Assembly: GCA_963585895.1 (NCBI GenBank)
Contig: OY757904.1
Location: 8,930,426 to 8,994,425 of the forward strand
Direction of reading: 5' to 3'
Length of the DNA stretch: 64,000 nucleotides
From: Sepioteuthis lessoniana
Lineage: Eukaryota; Mollusca; Cephalopoda; Myopsida; Loliginidae
A program made the position numbers and the translations under genes. Positions within the stretch are counted from its first letter, which is position 1. Each line of letters begins with the position of its first letter. The notes below the pieces were generated by a model. The model saw nothing but the letters and a program-made list of their open reading frames with translations. It did no database searches and was not told where the DNA came from. Below, piece by piece: positions 11,816 to 24,196 of this stretch.

Positions 11816-12640
11816 AACAGTCGAATTTCCGAGAAAGTAGTAATATCAGTCTGTGATCTTGTCACATGTGCCGTTTTTCTTTCAGGGCAATTTGGAGAAT
11901 TGTTATCAAGAACAATTCTAATATTCCCACTGCAAATGTTTTGTTTAACCTGCTTATTTAAAAATAATCTTATATTGCTTTTCTTCCTGCCAAAAATGAA
12001 CCACCATTAGCCACAGAAAACTAACCAATGTTAAGGTGACAAGAAATTTTCGAGTATCTGTTCTGGTACTTTCTCAATAATCTGAGTGAGTAGTACTCTT
12101 TTAAGTTGCCCCGCTCTGACACGAACATCTCTTGTGCGATCAGTCCCTATCACAGGAGGACACAGCAATGATGTTGGGATAAGACTCCTGTTATCCATAT
12201 GTAGATATGTAAATGTATCCTTCAACTAGTCAACATCGAGACTCCTCCGTAACTATATGACTTTGTCAAGAGAAAGGTTGCCAGATGAAAAAAAACAAAG
12301 GGAACTTCAGGGTATTTTAGTGGCCAACGCTTGCTCATCACAAACAGCACAAGTTGTCATGATTTTTATCCCGTGAAAAACTGAGTTTTTTTTTCACCTA
12401 CTTGAATACCGAGACAAAGAATAGGGGAAAACAATACTCCTATGAATAATGTGCTAGATGACCGTTGTGTAAAGAATTTCCTCTGTCCTTTTGTAGGTAA
12501 TGTTTTTCAACTTGAAGGGTGTCTAGCCACCTTCCACACCAGACAAACTCGTTGGACGTACTGGTTTTGTCGTCGATGACCCGACTGTTTAACAGGTAAT
12601 GCTGGGTTACATAATACTAGTCCTACTTTGAGCCACCACA
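11816..12640. other. Unassigned sequence, no gene recognised
   Basis: Mixed composition, no recognised motif in short frames, no repeat family identified. Confidence 0.4.
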
Positions 12641-12682
12641 CACATACACACACACATATCCACACACACACACACACGCGCG

Positions 12683-12740
<58 letters not shown>
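12641..12740. repeat. (CA)n-(TA)n compound microsatellite
   Basis: CA-rich tract followed directly by a TA tract. The 92-codon minus-strand frame across it, rich in Val-Cys repeats, is an artefact of the repeat. Confidence 0.95.
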
Positions 12741-14600
12741 AGGAGAGAGAAAGAAATAAGACATCGTGATTTTACTGAAGTTCAAAAATGGATATACTCA
12801 TTAAAAATTACCCAATGTATCGTGAAATTACGACTAATTCATAAAACTTCCAAAGAAACCGAAATATTGAAATTTCTAAAATTAGTCTTTCCTTAGAAAT
12901 CTTATGTGATTGTAAAAATTGCTAATTAATTGATATATTCAAAACTCGCACTTTTTTAAAAAGTCCCGATTTAAAAAAAAAATATTTAAAAAATCGGCTA
13001 TCAATTGCATTTTAATAGAATTTTCGGTACTTAAGCAATAAAACACGAATTCTTTTTTTTTAAAAAAACAAGGTTCCACTTGAAATTTTAATGTAAACGT
13101 GTTACATGTATCAACCATTCCAATTTAATTTTTATCTGTTTATTAATTAATAAAAGGTAAAATAAAGGTTTGTGCCACAATAAAGGTTTGTGAACATTTT
13201 TCAAGGCATTATTGTTTTTTGTTTTGTTTTTGTTTTTTTTTTCGTTTTTTTTTTCTTCAGAGAGTGAGACATTCATTCTCTTTTTTTCAATTGAGAAGAT
13301 AAATCGTTTAGGAGACCCACATTATCCTTTACAACACAGTTATACGCATGCAATCCTTATACTTCCGAAAATGAGAGGCGGTATAAAATTAGCGATCCAA
13401 TTATCGGAATGTTTGGTGTTAGTGAAGATACTTAGTCGAGTCCTAACTCTTCAAGAATCAATATTAGCATTAGTATATCCCTGATATTCTAACACTCAAC
13501 AAAACAGAAGGAAAGACAAAATAAACACTACTGTACATATAAGAACATTGAATACATACAATATTCATACCAGTAGTGTTAAAAGAAAGCATACACAAAA
13601 GTGTCCCTATTGCTAGAAGTATACACATATTTTTCATGAACAAGAAGTACAAAATAGCAAAAGGCTTTCTTGTTAAGATGGAGTAAGATGGCCATGTGGC
13701 GGCCAAGGACAGAGTCTCTTCTGGTTTATGACCAGAGGCGGAAAGAGAGCGAAAATATGTTTCTGTTACTGCCATGTGACACTCTACGGGAGATATTTAT
13801 TATTTCCCTACACAATATATTTCTGAAGTACTGTAAACAAAATACAGACACAGACCAATTAACGATACAGTTTAAGTTATGATTGATGAAAGTACAAATT
13901 TTAAAGAGAGACAGACAGATAGACAGACAAACAGACAGACAGAGAGAAGAGAGTGGGGAGAAATCTGGGATTGTTTTTTGTTTTTTTTTGTTTTGTTTGA
14001 TTTTGCAAAAAGAAAAAGACAGCTTAAGAGCGACATTTTTACGGTTTTAACTTGTTTTCAATATAGATTATCAATGTTTCCGCCGAAAAATATGTATTTG
14101 TTCAAACCTAGAAAGGAAGGATGAACCTAATCTGTGAACAAGGTGTCTTCGTGCGGATGATGCAGGACTGTTGGAGAGAAAAAAGTTCATTTTAAGATGG
14201 TGGTCGTGTTGGATTGTTTCCAAATCAGCCTAAGAGAGGCAATGTCCAATGAATGAAAGTGGCAAAGTGGCTAGAAGAAAACAACTCTTTAAAGTAGTCA
14301 GTAATCAACAGAGAAGGCAGTAAACAATTGAAATGATCAAAAAATCCTTGGAGATTTGGCAAACTCTCATCGACTCAGATAAGTCCTAATTTTCTCAATT
14401 ATCCAGACAAAAAAGAAAAAAAGTTTCGTCTTCTACCCAAACAAACGTTTGCACTTGATTAAATCGATTAGGCTCGCTGATTCTCAATCTGGATTTAGAA
14501 TTATCATAACATCTCAGATTTTGGATTTATGGGCAAGTTAACTAGACGTCCCGTAAACTCATTGGGTTCCCATTGCAACAGCAGACCATGATGCGATTGA
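12741..14600. other. AT-rich DNA with simple repeats, no gene recognised
   Basis: Contains T-rich tracts (13212-13260), a (GACA)n-like microsatellite at about 13907-13945, and short frames without motifs. Confidence 0.45.
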
Positions 14601-14905
14601 CACTTTAATTTTAGAAGGAATAAAGAATTTTAATTAGCGTTTTATAATTAACAGTTGTCTTTAATGATAGTGATGCTTCTATTTTGGCAGAAGTCAAGGA
14701 TTCTAATTAGTATTTTATATTCAACAGCTATCCATGATGATATAAATACTTCTATTTAAGAAGGAGTAAAGGATTCTAAGTATCAAATAGTTATCTCTGT
14801 TATATTAAGAATTTACAATTTCGCCCATTGCGAGCTAAAATATCAGAAAATTAGAATTCAGATGTAAATTGGACTAGAAATTCTTTTATTCTCTGAGAGA
14901 AATTT
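14601..14905. repeat. Dispersed repeat with internal near-duplication
   Basis: AAGAATTTTAATTAGCGTTT and AAGGATTCTAATTAGTATTT occur about 75 bp apart, each followed by similar sequence. A relative is at 45235-45420 (AGGATTCTAATTAGCATTTC, and CTTGTAAACTGGACTTGAAA against TGTAAATTGGACTAGAAATT here). Family unknown. Confidence 0.55.
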
Positions 14906-15892
14906 TAAGTGGATAGTTCTAATGAAAATATTACCCATCTTAAATAAATGTAAAGATGGAGGTTCCGTTTGGCTATAACCCATCTCCACGATCAAATTCC
15001 AATGGATCTATAATAACTGGAATGCATGCTCATACTGTGAATACATTCAAAGTTCCACTCAGGATAGAATGTTGAGGGTAACTACTTAGAGTCTTGGTGC
15101 AGAATAGAAACAGTTACCCCACTACTGCTTTGGATACTCGACATAGACGTCCGCAACAATGGCGATTTTGAAGGTGATGTCATCCAAGTGGCATCCAACA
15201 CTTCAACCAGCCACCAGAGTACGACTGGAAGACAACTAAGAATCTAACTCGATCGATCTAGCTATCAGTAAGTTTTTCATTTAAGCCTGGTAGAAAACTT
15301 TGACCCTAGATTGTAGATTCGATCGGTCCTCATCTTTTAGCATGTTTAACTTGTTATATCAACTCTAAGAACGAATAGCTATGGAACCAGTGTGTCACCT
15401 GGTTGAACACCATATTTGAACATCATATTCAAAATTAATGATGGTGTATCCACAGTAAAGCAATGTATATGCAAGGTGAGTTGCAGCGTACGTGCTCGAA
15501 GACGTGCAGTGACAGTCGTTTATCAGTTGATCACGACAAACACTTATGAACGTGTTCTTCATGACGATTGATCATGTCTGAGATGACATCTTGAAAACTT
15601 CTTCATCTTGTTTGCGATAAATTCGAGAATAACACATAAAATATTAATGTTATTTGAAGCTGATACGTTTCAGAGTTTGCTAGATATATGATATCAAATT
15701 TTTGGTAAGTTTCAAATCCTTTTATGACCATATATCTAATGGCAACCTTTCGCTCTATTGTTCTATAGAGAAAACTTAAAGAAATGTTTCCATTAAAACA
15801 ACACGTCTTGCTATTTTATAAAAATTATTAAAATAATTACTCCTCGGCGTAATTCACGCGTGTGAACATAAAGACAAAAAGACACAAGTAAT
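14906..15892. other. Unassigned sequence, no gene recognised
   Basis: No coding or repeat signal that I can name. Confidence 0.4.
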
Positions 15893-16116
15893 GGGGGTGT
15901 TCTCGTGGTGTAATGGTTAAAGCGATGGACTGCGGAATCGTAGTACGCGAGTTCGTACTCCAGTCGCACTATTACGTTCACTTTCGGGCAAATACCCTTG
16001 GGAAAGGTATGAACCCCCTTACCCTCCCAACTATGGGTTAAATAGTACCACTACTGTTCTTCTAAGAGAATGGTTCTGGCATTAAATAACCTACAAAGGT
16101 TGATATGCCTTTAAAC
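15893..16116 (+). repeat. tRNA-headed SINE with shared tail
   Basis: The head has a pol III box A (TGGTGTAATGGT) and box B (GAGTTCGTACTCC) about 40 bases apart, as in a tRNA, but without a foldable complete tRNA. The body has CCCTTACCCTCCCAACTATG and TGGGTTAAATAGTACCAC; the tail is TGGCATTAAATAACCTACAA and GTTGATATGCC. Near-matching ACACAAGTAAT (15880s) and ACACGAGTAAT (about 16131) could be a target-site duplication. Confidence 0.82.
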
Positions 16117-16329
16117 CAAAGAAAGAAAGAAACACGAGTAATCTATTAAAGGGTTGTAATTAGTAAACTCTTTGCGCAACCAATTTGGGAGTGTATAAAA
16201 TCTTATGCTTATATTTGCAGATTTTGGATAGCATGGACACAGTCACAAGCGTCTGATGACAGTCAGTTCTTTGGCTAAGCCATCACAAGACCAAGTCATC
16301 AAGCATCCGAATCTGCGCTATCCTAAATT

Positions 16330-16352
16330 ATATATATATATATATATATATA
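16330..16352. repeat. (TA)n microsatellite
   Basis: Short perfect TA run; the 75-codon frame through it has no recognised domain. Confidence 0.85.
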
Positions 16353-16682
16353 TCTTTAAGAAAAAACAAAACCGGTCACATAAGGATTATAAATTTATTT
16401 CCATCCTGTTATGTGCTTTTGATAAAATCAAAAAACACGAAAAAAAATTAATAGGACTTCTTCAGATCTTATGGATAAAATAATTCAGAATAGACACAGG
16501 AAAGAAGGGTGGGAGGCGATAGAAGAGGTGTGAAGAGTTTTCTCCTCATTTAGCCCATCTCCGGTTTTTTCTTTTATTGCCGGTTGGAATTATAGTAAAT
16601 TATTTTATTTTATTTTTTTTTTAAATTCTAAGTACTTTTCGACTTAAAACTCCAGATTTAATACTAATTTAGATAAAATAAC

Positions 16683-17292
16683 TTTATTTAATAACTTTAC
16701 GTAAGAATACAGTAATAATTATATTAAATTAAATTCAAGATTAAAAATTAAAATAATTTTTTTTTTATTCAATACGCCAATCACAAATATTCTTTCTCCC
16801 ATGAACACCAAACTGCCCGATCTAAGCATTTTGGGAGTTTGAAAAGTAAAGGTTTCACCCCTGAGATTCAATGGTCCATATTAAAAAGGTCAAATACTCC
16901 AAAATGTTTTGATAGTAGATGTATGCCTAGAGAAAAAATACAAATAATGATAAACCCAGACCCTGAAAAATTGTTAAATAAGAGATGGGAATTAATAGCT
17001 AGATGTAGATATAGGGCTAAATTTAAACTATAGAAAAATTATCATAGATAATGATTAAATAAAAAAAAACATAGGATTAAATTGAGATTAAGGTAAATGA
17101 ATAAAAATAAAATAGATTAAAAAGATGTGAAAAAACCATATAATATATTTACGGACTATTCAATAAAAAGGTAACTGAATTAATAGGCTCGAAAATAAAG
17201 TTTAATTTTTTTTTTAAATTAATTCTAATTTTAAATATTGAATTTAATTTAATATAATTATTACTGTATCCTTACGTAAAGTTATTAAATGA
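16683..17292 (+). mobile_element. Penelope-like relic between inverted repeats
   Basis: Left arm 16683-16768 and right arm 17205-17292 are inverted copies: both include TAATATAATTATTACTGTAT or its complement, next to TTACGTAAAGTTATTAA. Between them, 16839-17033 encodes EIQWSILKRSNTPKCFDSRC, then EKIQIMINPDPEKLLNKRWE and LIARCRYRAKFKL. I associate this W-(C)-EK-I...LLN-R-E-CRHR/YR pattern with the C-terminal region following the GIY-YIG endonuclease of Penelope-like elements; this is from memory. RT is absent. Inverted terminal copies are known in that group. Alternative: a generic retroelement tail caught in a foldback. Confidence 0.5.
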
Positions 17293-17305
17293 AGTGATAT
17301 ATGTA

Positions 17306-18023
17306 CGAGGATCATTAAATAAGTTTCCAAACTTTATTCGTATGGGCATTTTTATTGATAGTACACACATAAAACTCTAGTCCCCTTCGAAGTAATCTCA
17401 TCCGGCTAAAATGTACTTATACCGTTCCAACAACTTCTGGAAGGCCCCATGGAAGGCCCCATGGAAGTCCTCTTGTGTGAGCTTGTCAATGACCTTCCTC
17501 ACAGCCTCTTTCATCTCCTCAATTCTCTCATAACGACAGCCTCTGAGCTTAGGGAATAACCAAAAGTTACAGGGAGCAAGGCCTGGACTATAGGGAATCT
17601 AAGGAACTGTCTTGAAGCCCATCTTGGTCAAAAAGTCTGTGACAAGGATGGAGTTGTTGACTGGTGCATTGTCCTGCTGGAAATGCCACTGAGCCGATTT
17701 GAAGAGAGCTGGCCTCTTCCGACCGAATCTCTTCCTAAACTCCCTTAAAACCTCAACATAGTAACCCTAACCCTAACCCTAAGCCTTTGGCCAATCAACT
17801 GTGGTGTATTGACTTCCTTACTCCTCCCACACCAGCTGTGACAATCAGGCTTTAGTAGGGTGTATTCCAATTGCTGCTGTAGCTGTTCATTTGAAGCTGA
17901 AATCATAAATATTGGTCAGTCATCTCATAAGATGTATTGCAATAACATAGTGAATTCTCAAGAGTCTACGACAATTTTAAATGCCTGTACAAAAAAGTCT
18001 GGAAATGTATTGAAGGCAACACG
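17306..18023 (-). mobile_element. mariner-family DNA transposon, doubly deleted copy 3
   Basis: TA precedes CGAGGATCATTAAATAAG at the left, and a diverged end (..AGGCAACACG) is followed by TA at 18024. The minus strand reads mariner C-terminal blocks, the QDNAPVH block, then the same junction with CCCTAACCCTAACCCTAA at about 17764-17781. A second deletion around 17833 removes most of the N-terminal coding part found in the other copies. Left and right ends are imperfect inverted repeats sharing GTTTCCAAAC/GTCTGGAAA. Confidence 0.88.
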
Positions 18024-18389
18024 TATACTCTATCGCCGATATTTAGCACTCTTGATTTTAAACATAAAAAACTAAATTAATGATACCTATATAATTATGT
18101 GTGTGTGTTTGTGTGTGTGATGATGTGTATAATAAAATTGTTATTGAGAGATAAAAACAGGAACAATTTGTTTGAAAACAAATGTATACTACAAAACAAG
18201 ATTCTATAGTAATAAACCTAAGAGGAATATCATTTTGCTGCAAGACATGTAATAGGGCTGATAAACATATCGATCCCTTAAACTTTTAGAAATGATTGAT
18301 GTGACACAGACAAGGCAAAAATAATAAAATCAAGAAGGTAAATTTAAAATATCAACATTCATTTGGCAAAAAAATACAGGAAAAATATT
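18024..18389. other. AT-rich spacer with a GT microsatellite
   Basis: A short (GT)n run lies at 18099-18118. Nothing else recognised. Confidence 0.45.
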
Positions 18390-18660
18390 AAGAGATTTGG
18401 TGGTCCGAGCTGCGTCGTCTGCTCGTGGACTGAAATTGCAACATGAAGGATTGATAATATGGCCAGAGTTACAAGGCGTAAATGCTTTGCTAGAGAAGTC
18501 TGCAGTATCCAAGCGGGGTCGTCTGCTCGTGGACTGAAGCCACGAAACTAGCAGCTTGAAGGTCGGATCATGTGGCCAAAGTTGCTTGGCTTAGATGCTA
18601 TGTTAGAGAAATCGGCTGTAGTCCAAGTGGTGTCGTCTGTTTGTGGACTGATGGACGTTT
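18390..18660. repeat. Imperfect tandem repeat, about 104-114 bp
   Basis: GTCGTCTGCTCGTGGACTGA starts at 18414 and 18518, and a variant with GTTTGTGG at 18632; intervening sequence is alignable (CTTGAAGG, GGCCA.AGTT, GCTAGAGAA). Three units, the outer ones partial. Confidence 0.75.
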
Positions 18661-20023
18661 TTGTGAGTGTTCTGATTAGTTGTTTATTACCCTGAAAAGG
18701 AAGTAAGGGTTGATAAGACCAGCAGTAGACCTAAAAATGACAGTTATGTTCAAGCAAAGACTTGTGTTCTTAAAAAAGACCTTTAAAGTAGTCCTCAAAA
18801 CGACAGTTAAGTTGCTAACTTTGCTGATTGACTGAACCCTTGCATTCATTGCTGGTGTCTGGTCGTTTGGAATTCATACTAGTGAAAGTAGCAGGCATCC
18901 TTTCACCTCGGGCAGGTGCCCGGCCTTTATCTAAGATGCAAAATATATGCTTGGGTATGAAGCCCATAAAAGAGGTGGGTATAGAAAAGAGGTGTGGTCA
19001 CCAACGTTTTACGCTAACCATGATCGCAAAGAGAAAATTTTCCACCGTTACACAATTCCTTCAGTCGCGTCGTCCTGATCGCTAGTTCCGCAACGGTTAC
19101 GATGTAGTCTCAAAAAAGGCGAACATTTTCGCAGTAGTGAAAGACGTGCTAAGCCGCTACTTCTATTTTTCTGCCGGAGCAACCGAGCATGTGTGCCAGA
19201 CCCACTATGAAGGTCTTGCTCGCGGGTCACGTATTCCGGCGAGCGAGAACTAAGAATTATTGAGATACCCCGTTCATAGCGCCCAACTCCATTAGGAGCC
19301 GTTCTCTGAGCAAGTCAGAGGGCCGAGGAAGCTTCTGGAAAGCTCTCTACATTGACGAAAAAAAGGCGTTTCTCCCCTTGGTCAACGACAGCCCTCAGAT
19401 TCGGGGTTGGACGGCACATTGGGAAAGGTGGCTCCAATCACATCCAAACGTCGTATCTTACGTCAACGATCGACCCAAGAATGCTAAAATTTCGGCAAGC
19501 AAGTGACTTGCCAAGCAAGGCATCCCCAGGCTTCTGTTACAAGAATGTCGCCTGCAGACTTGTCTGCGAACCATTGCCACCCTTCCACAGAAGCAAGAAG
19601 AGGGATCGTTCTAGCAGCATTAGCCACCGGTCAGCCAGCAGAGAAAGTAAAGACGGCTGGTATAGGATTAGGTTTAAGATGTAAACTGCGTACGCCTCTG
19701 CTTTACCTTTTAACCTGCGCATCTACCTTTGTCTGTGCCTCCAACCGATTTCGTTCCAGTTAGAGGGCGGACTAAACCATACTCAGAGGATTCGGACAGA
19801 CACCTTCTCTTCGAAACAGCCGGCGAAAGAAATACCACGCAGGACGAGCCCTCTCATCACTTAGACTATGGAGCAGGGACTGCAAAACAAGTATATAGAA
19901 AAGTAGGGACAAGAACACAACTCTGCTAGTCGGACCATTCGATCGCGATGGACCCTGAGCGCTTTCAGTTCACTTGTACAACTGCTGTAGTGGTATGGTA
20001 CCCAAGACCCGGACGAAAATCTT
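18661..20023. other. GC-richer unassigned segment next to an RTE end
   Basis: Clearly higher GC than its surroundings. Overlapping frames at 18828-19085, 19352-19684 and 19503-19763 have no motif I recognise. It may be the 5' part of an unfamiliar retroelement or an exapted insertion; it ends exactly where the RTE 3' fragment begins. Confidence 0.4.
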
Positions 20024-20490
20024 CAGACAGATTAAATGAAACGCAGTTTCTTCCATGCAGCGGTCGTATCGATACTGCTATATGGATGCACTACTTGGAC
20101 ACTAACTAAAAGGCTGAAGAAGCTAGATGGCAATTACACAAGAATGTTGCGAGCAATATTGAACAGGTCCTGGCGGAAACATCCCACAAAGCACCAACTA
20201 TACGGCCACCTACCTCCCATCACGAAAACTATCCAAGTTAGACGAACCAGACACGCAGGACACTGCTGGAGAAGCAAGGACGAGCTCATAAGTGACGTAC
20301 TCTCTGGACCCCGCATATGGACAAGCAAAAGCAGAACGACCCGCTCGAACATACATTCAGCAGCTTTGTGAGGATTCGGGATGTAGCCCTGAAGACCTAC
20401 CAGAAGCGATGAACGATAGGGAGAAGTGGCGATAGAGGGTCAGGGATATCCGTGCTAGCCGCACGACATGATGATGAAGATGATGATGAA
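20024..20490 (+). mobile_element. RTE-type LINE, 3' fragment
   Basis: Reads [20 protein letters not shown], then [17 protein letters not shown] and [20 protein letters not shown], the C-terminal domain of the RTE element seen complete at 51369-54801, and ends with an ATG/ATGATGAAG trinucleotide tail (20467-20490), typical of RTE. Frameshift near 20330. 5'-truncated. Confidence 0.9.
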
Positions 20491-20559
20491 TCATCTAAAC
20501 CCTCTCATTCATGCCACCTTTCTTTAGTAATGTGATCACAACCCTGGTTACATGTCCAG

Positions 20560-21130
20560 TAATGGCACCCTGAGCAAACTAGAGGTTGAACACATTTGTT
20601 AGAATATGCATAAACATGTGCAACAGCCTCAAGTACACTTCACAGTGAAAGCCATCTTGTCTCGGCGATTTGCTGAGCCTAACTTGCTCCAATGCTTCAC
20701 GGAATTCGCATTCAGTAAATCCCTTACAGCTAGCCGCTTCCGCATGCTGTTGGCGGGGGAAGTCAGCTAAGGTCCGACAAATGAGCAAAAAGGTCACGGT
20801 AATGCACTTGAAAGGCTTCACAAATCTCCTGATTCGACGAGAGCACGTTGCTATCCGTGGATTTGACGGACTCGATAAAACCGATGGAGGGACCTTCGCT
20901 GTTCTTCCTTGCTCGCAGATGCGTTGGATACTTTTTCTAATCTTGCTCTAAGTACGTACCTCTCGTAGCATTTGCTAGCCTTGTAATCCAGGTCCCTTCA
21001 AGTCTACTTCTAAAGGTTCCTACTTCCACTGCCTGGATAAGTTTATCGTGTAAAGAGTCGCTGTCTGTTTTTTCAAAGAAGAAAGCTCCAATTCTGCCAA
21101 CCTAATATCCAACTTAACCATGTCGGCTAG
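20560..21130 (-). mobile_element. L1/Tx1-like LINE fragment (RT N-terminal part)
   Basis: The minus frame 20579-20821 contains GFTECEFREALEQVRLSKSP, then RQDGFHCEVYLRLLHMFMHI, recognisable as the KSPG.DG(L/F)..E.Y start of a LINE reverse transcriptase. The preceding part (to 21130) reads as the charged pre-RT linker with stops. Both ends missing. Confidence 0.7.
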
Positions 21131-21230
21131 TCACCATACCTTAGAAATGCAGCCCCCGGTTGAGCGGATAAAGGTGATCATCATGGGTGCACTCTTAAAG
21201 TTCTGTGGGTTTCCACATTTTTGTCTCCCT

Positions 21231-21486
21231 TTGGCATAATGAGTAGAGTGTTCACCAATGGTCCGGGAGACCAGGGTTCAATCCCAGGTTGAATCATACC
21301 AAAGACTCAAAAAATGATACTTGGTGCAGCCTTGCTTTACACTCAGCATTATAAGGTAAGTATCAAAGGTAAAGTGGAGCAATCCAGGGAATGGAGTAGC
21401 GCCCTCGCCTACACCTCGGTGTGGTAGCTATTGAAAAAGGAGCCTTCGGGTCACCTTCGACAAAGGTCGCCAACTTTTTTTTACTG
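21231..21486 (+). repeat. SINE-B copy
   Basis: tRNA-like head: box A around GGCATAATGAGTAGAGTG and box B GGGTTCAATCCCAGG. The body has CATACCAAAGACTCAAAAAA, GTGGAGCAATCCAGGGAATG, CTACACCTCGGTGTGGTAGC and GGAGCCTTCGGGTCACC. Relatives at 50947-51264 and 58030-58270. No tail at this copy. Confidence 0.85.
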
Positions 21487-23622
21487 ATGAACAGTCTTCG
21501 AAGAGGCTTTAGGGCTCTTCTCAAATTTACTCGCTGAACTTTGATGGACATAATTTATTGCTTCAAAAACATTGAAATACCCCTGAATAATCAGGAGTTA
21601 AAATCTGTCTCGAGACCAGTGTTTTTCAACTGAAGTGTCTTTTATAAGTTAATCTCGCTCTTAAATATCTTAAAAATTGCCGACTGCTCTTCATCCTTTC
21701 CATACTCTTAGTTAAAATTGGTCTGTTACAGAGAATGAGACATAAAAGAAACGACAGGAAGATATATGCCAAATTGTTGTTTTGGGAAAAATTGACGAGA
21801 GAGATTATGGATCAGTTAAGAATATTCGGCTGTCAGAGTTGGGAGACAGTTCGGACGAGGAACTAGATGGACGCAGGACTCCGTGATGACTGGTTCAAAA
21901 TCGAATGATGGTCGAAAAATACAGAGAGCACTGGTTTTGGTTATAAGTAGAGGGAGAGTGAATAGGCAATGAAAACAAGAAGAGACAGCCAATCGGAACC
22001 TCGTGGACACGAACCAGAATTTTGGAAAGAAAACTGTCCAATATTATCAAGATATGTGACCCTTCATTTCCCGAAGAGTATAATTAAGAAACCCCTTTAA
22101 TTCCTACATTTTAGATTATGTGCCGTTAGTTTTCTTTAGGCCGGTCTTGCGTTTTACTGCCTATAAGCTGTGACCCGTTACCTGAGTCTCCCTATTTCTG
22201 TTGTCTCGTCTATCTAATAAGGGTAGGAATTTCCCAAATCCCCCTCTATTGAACTACTCTGGTATCCGTTTTTCTGCGGTTCCATGTGTGTCGTTCTTGT
22301 TTTTGTTTGCCTTAACCGGTAAAAAGAAATAAGGGAAGTGTCTACGGAATATTCCTGGAGGTTAGTGGTATTAGTGGCTTTTATAACAATATATTTGCAT
22401 TTTCCATACAATATAAAATTCTATGAAAATTCTTTTTCAGCATGTTCTCCTTCCTTATTAATTTTCTTGCCTAACAGCATATATATATATATTCATTTAT
22501 TTCTTCTTCGCGTGATTTCTCCAATACAAAATCCAACTTTGTTAGTTCAACATCAAACTACTTCAACAAATACATCATTTTACACCTTGACGGAAACACT
22601 TTTGTGTTTCTTTCAATCACAAACATCCATTGTTCGGGTTCATATACAAATAATAATTTAACAAAACAGTCCTTTTACCTCTTGTGACCTGTACAGTCAC
22701 CCAACAACATAGTATTCAACAGTTGAAAATTCTGTAATACTAATGTGGTGCGGTTACTTTATTTTTCTCATTCTTTTCCGTTACATGTGTCTCTCCATAT
22801 CTTTCTATATATCCAACTATATGTTGATCTTTCTTACGTACACACGCACGGAAATGCATAAACAAAAACAGATGAATAGCAAATAAACACGTCGTGTCCT
22901 TGCGTGTGTAAAAACAGTTTGTTTAGAAGCTAAAGTAAAACAAGAAATTTTCAAATTCTTTTATTTGCTCAAAATCAACAATGACGCCACATATTCCCTT
23001 AAGATGAGATTTTTTCACACTTGACTCTTATTTTCTCCTACATCTCTCTCTCTCTCTCTCTCTCTCTCGCACTTATTCATTCATTTTCTCCTTTCACCAC
23101 CACACTCTCTGTCTATCCCTATTCATACAACTTACGACGTATCTTCATAATTCCAATAACTTGAACGCATAGTCCAATCGTTGTCTACTTTGGTACTTCC
23201 TTCTATCTCTGTCTTTATATATAACAACACACTTACCATCAAACACACACACATATATATATATATACACTTGTATGTCTATGTAAAAGAAACAACACAC
23301 TCACAAATGTATAAACTATATATATATATATATATATAAAGAGATGAACAAAAGTAATAAAACAAATAGGAATATTACTATTATATTGCTGATTTTCTTT
23401 CTTTTCTTCTGAACTAGTTTTGACCTTAGATCATCGTCAAAAGAATAAGTTTTTGTAGAAAAAAGAAAGCTTTTTTAAGAAGGTTTTTAAAGATTTTTTG
23501 TATTTAAAGGAGTTGATGTATTATATTAAAAGCAATGTAAACGTATTATGTGCAGAGAATATTCATTGATTCTAATGAGAATTCTTCATTAGACCCATGA
23601 ATATACTTCGACAACAGAACAT

Positions 23623-23658
<36 letters not shown>

Positions 23659-24153
23659 AGTGTGTGTACACAAGTACAGGAACACATGTATATATGTGTA
23701 TGGTTGTGTAAAAGCAATGTACATACACATTTCAAAACAATGAATATTATGAGGGTATGTGTTGAACCAAGTGCAATATAATATGGAGAGTGCTCAATAT
23801 CTAAGAGCAATTATATAAATGAATATATATTAGATATATATATTTAATTCATGGAATTTAGACTGCGACCCCTGAGTTTCATGGGGTTTTTGCAAAACAA
23901 CAATCATCAGGCAGTTAAGAAATGAATCGAAAATCGAAAAAATACAGACAAAAACCGTTGGGATTTCGTATGAATGTTTACGTGTTGTTGTAAGTGTGTG
24001 AGGGTGTAAGTGTGTGTGAGGGTGTGTTCTTATGCGTGTATGTGTTATAATTACAATAAATGCGTGTTTTTATGAGGTTAAGCCAAGCTACAAACGCAGC
24101 ACGTCATGTAAGCGGATGTGAATTTGTGGTTGTATGTTAACATTTCACTACAT

Positions 24154-24193
<40 letters not shown>
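21487..24193. other. No gene recognised; several microsatellites
   Basis: Microsatellites: TA at 22480-22490, CT at 23042-23070, CA/TA at 23245-23267, TA at 23318-23337, TA/TG at 23622-23660, GT-rich at 23995-24030, TA at 24159-24193. Short frames over these tracts are artefacts. Confidence 0.5.

Positions 24194-24196
<3 letters not shown>

Noticed and set aside
12507..12785. 92-codon cysteine/valine-rich frame
   Set aside because: Translation of a CA/TA microsatellite.
15900..15972. Functional tRNA gene
   Set aside because: Box A and B match, but the stems do not pair as a complete cloverleaf and the sequence continues into a SINE body and tail.
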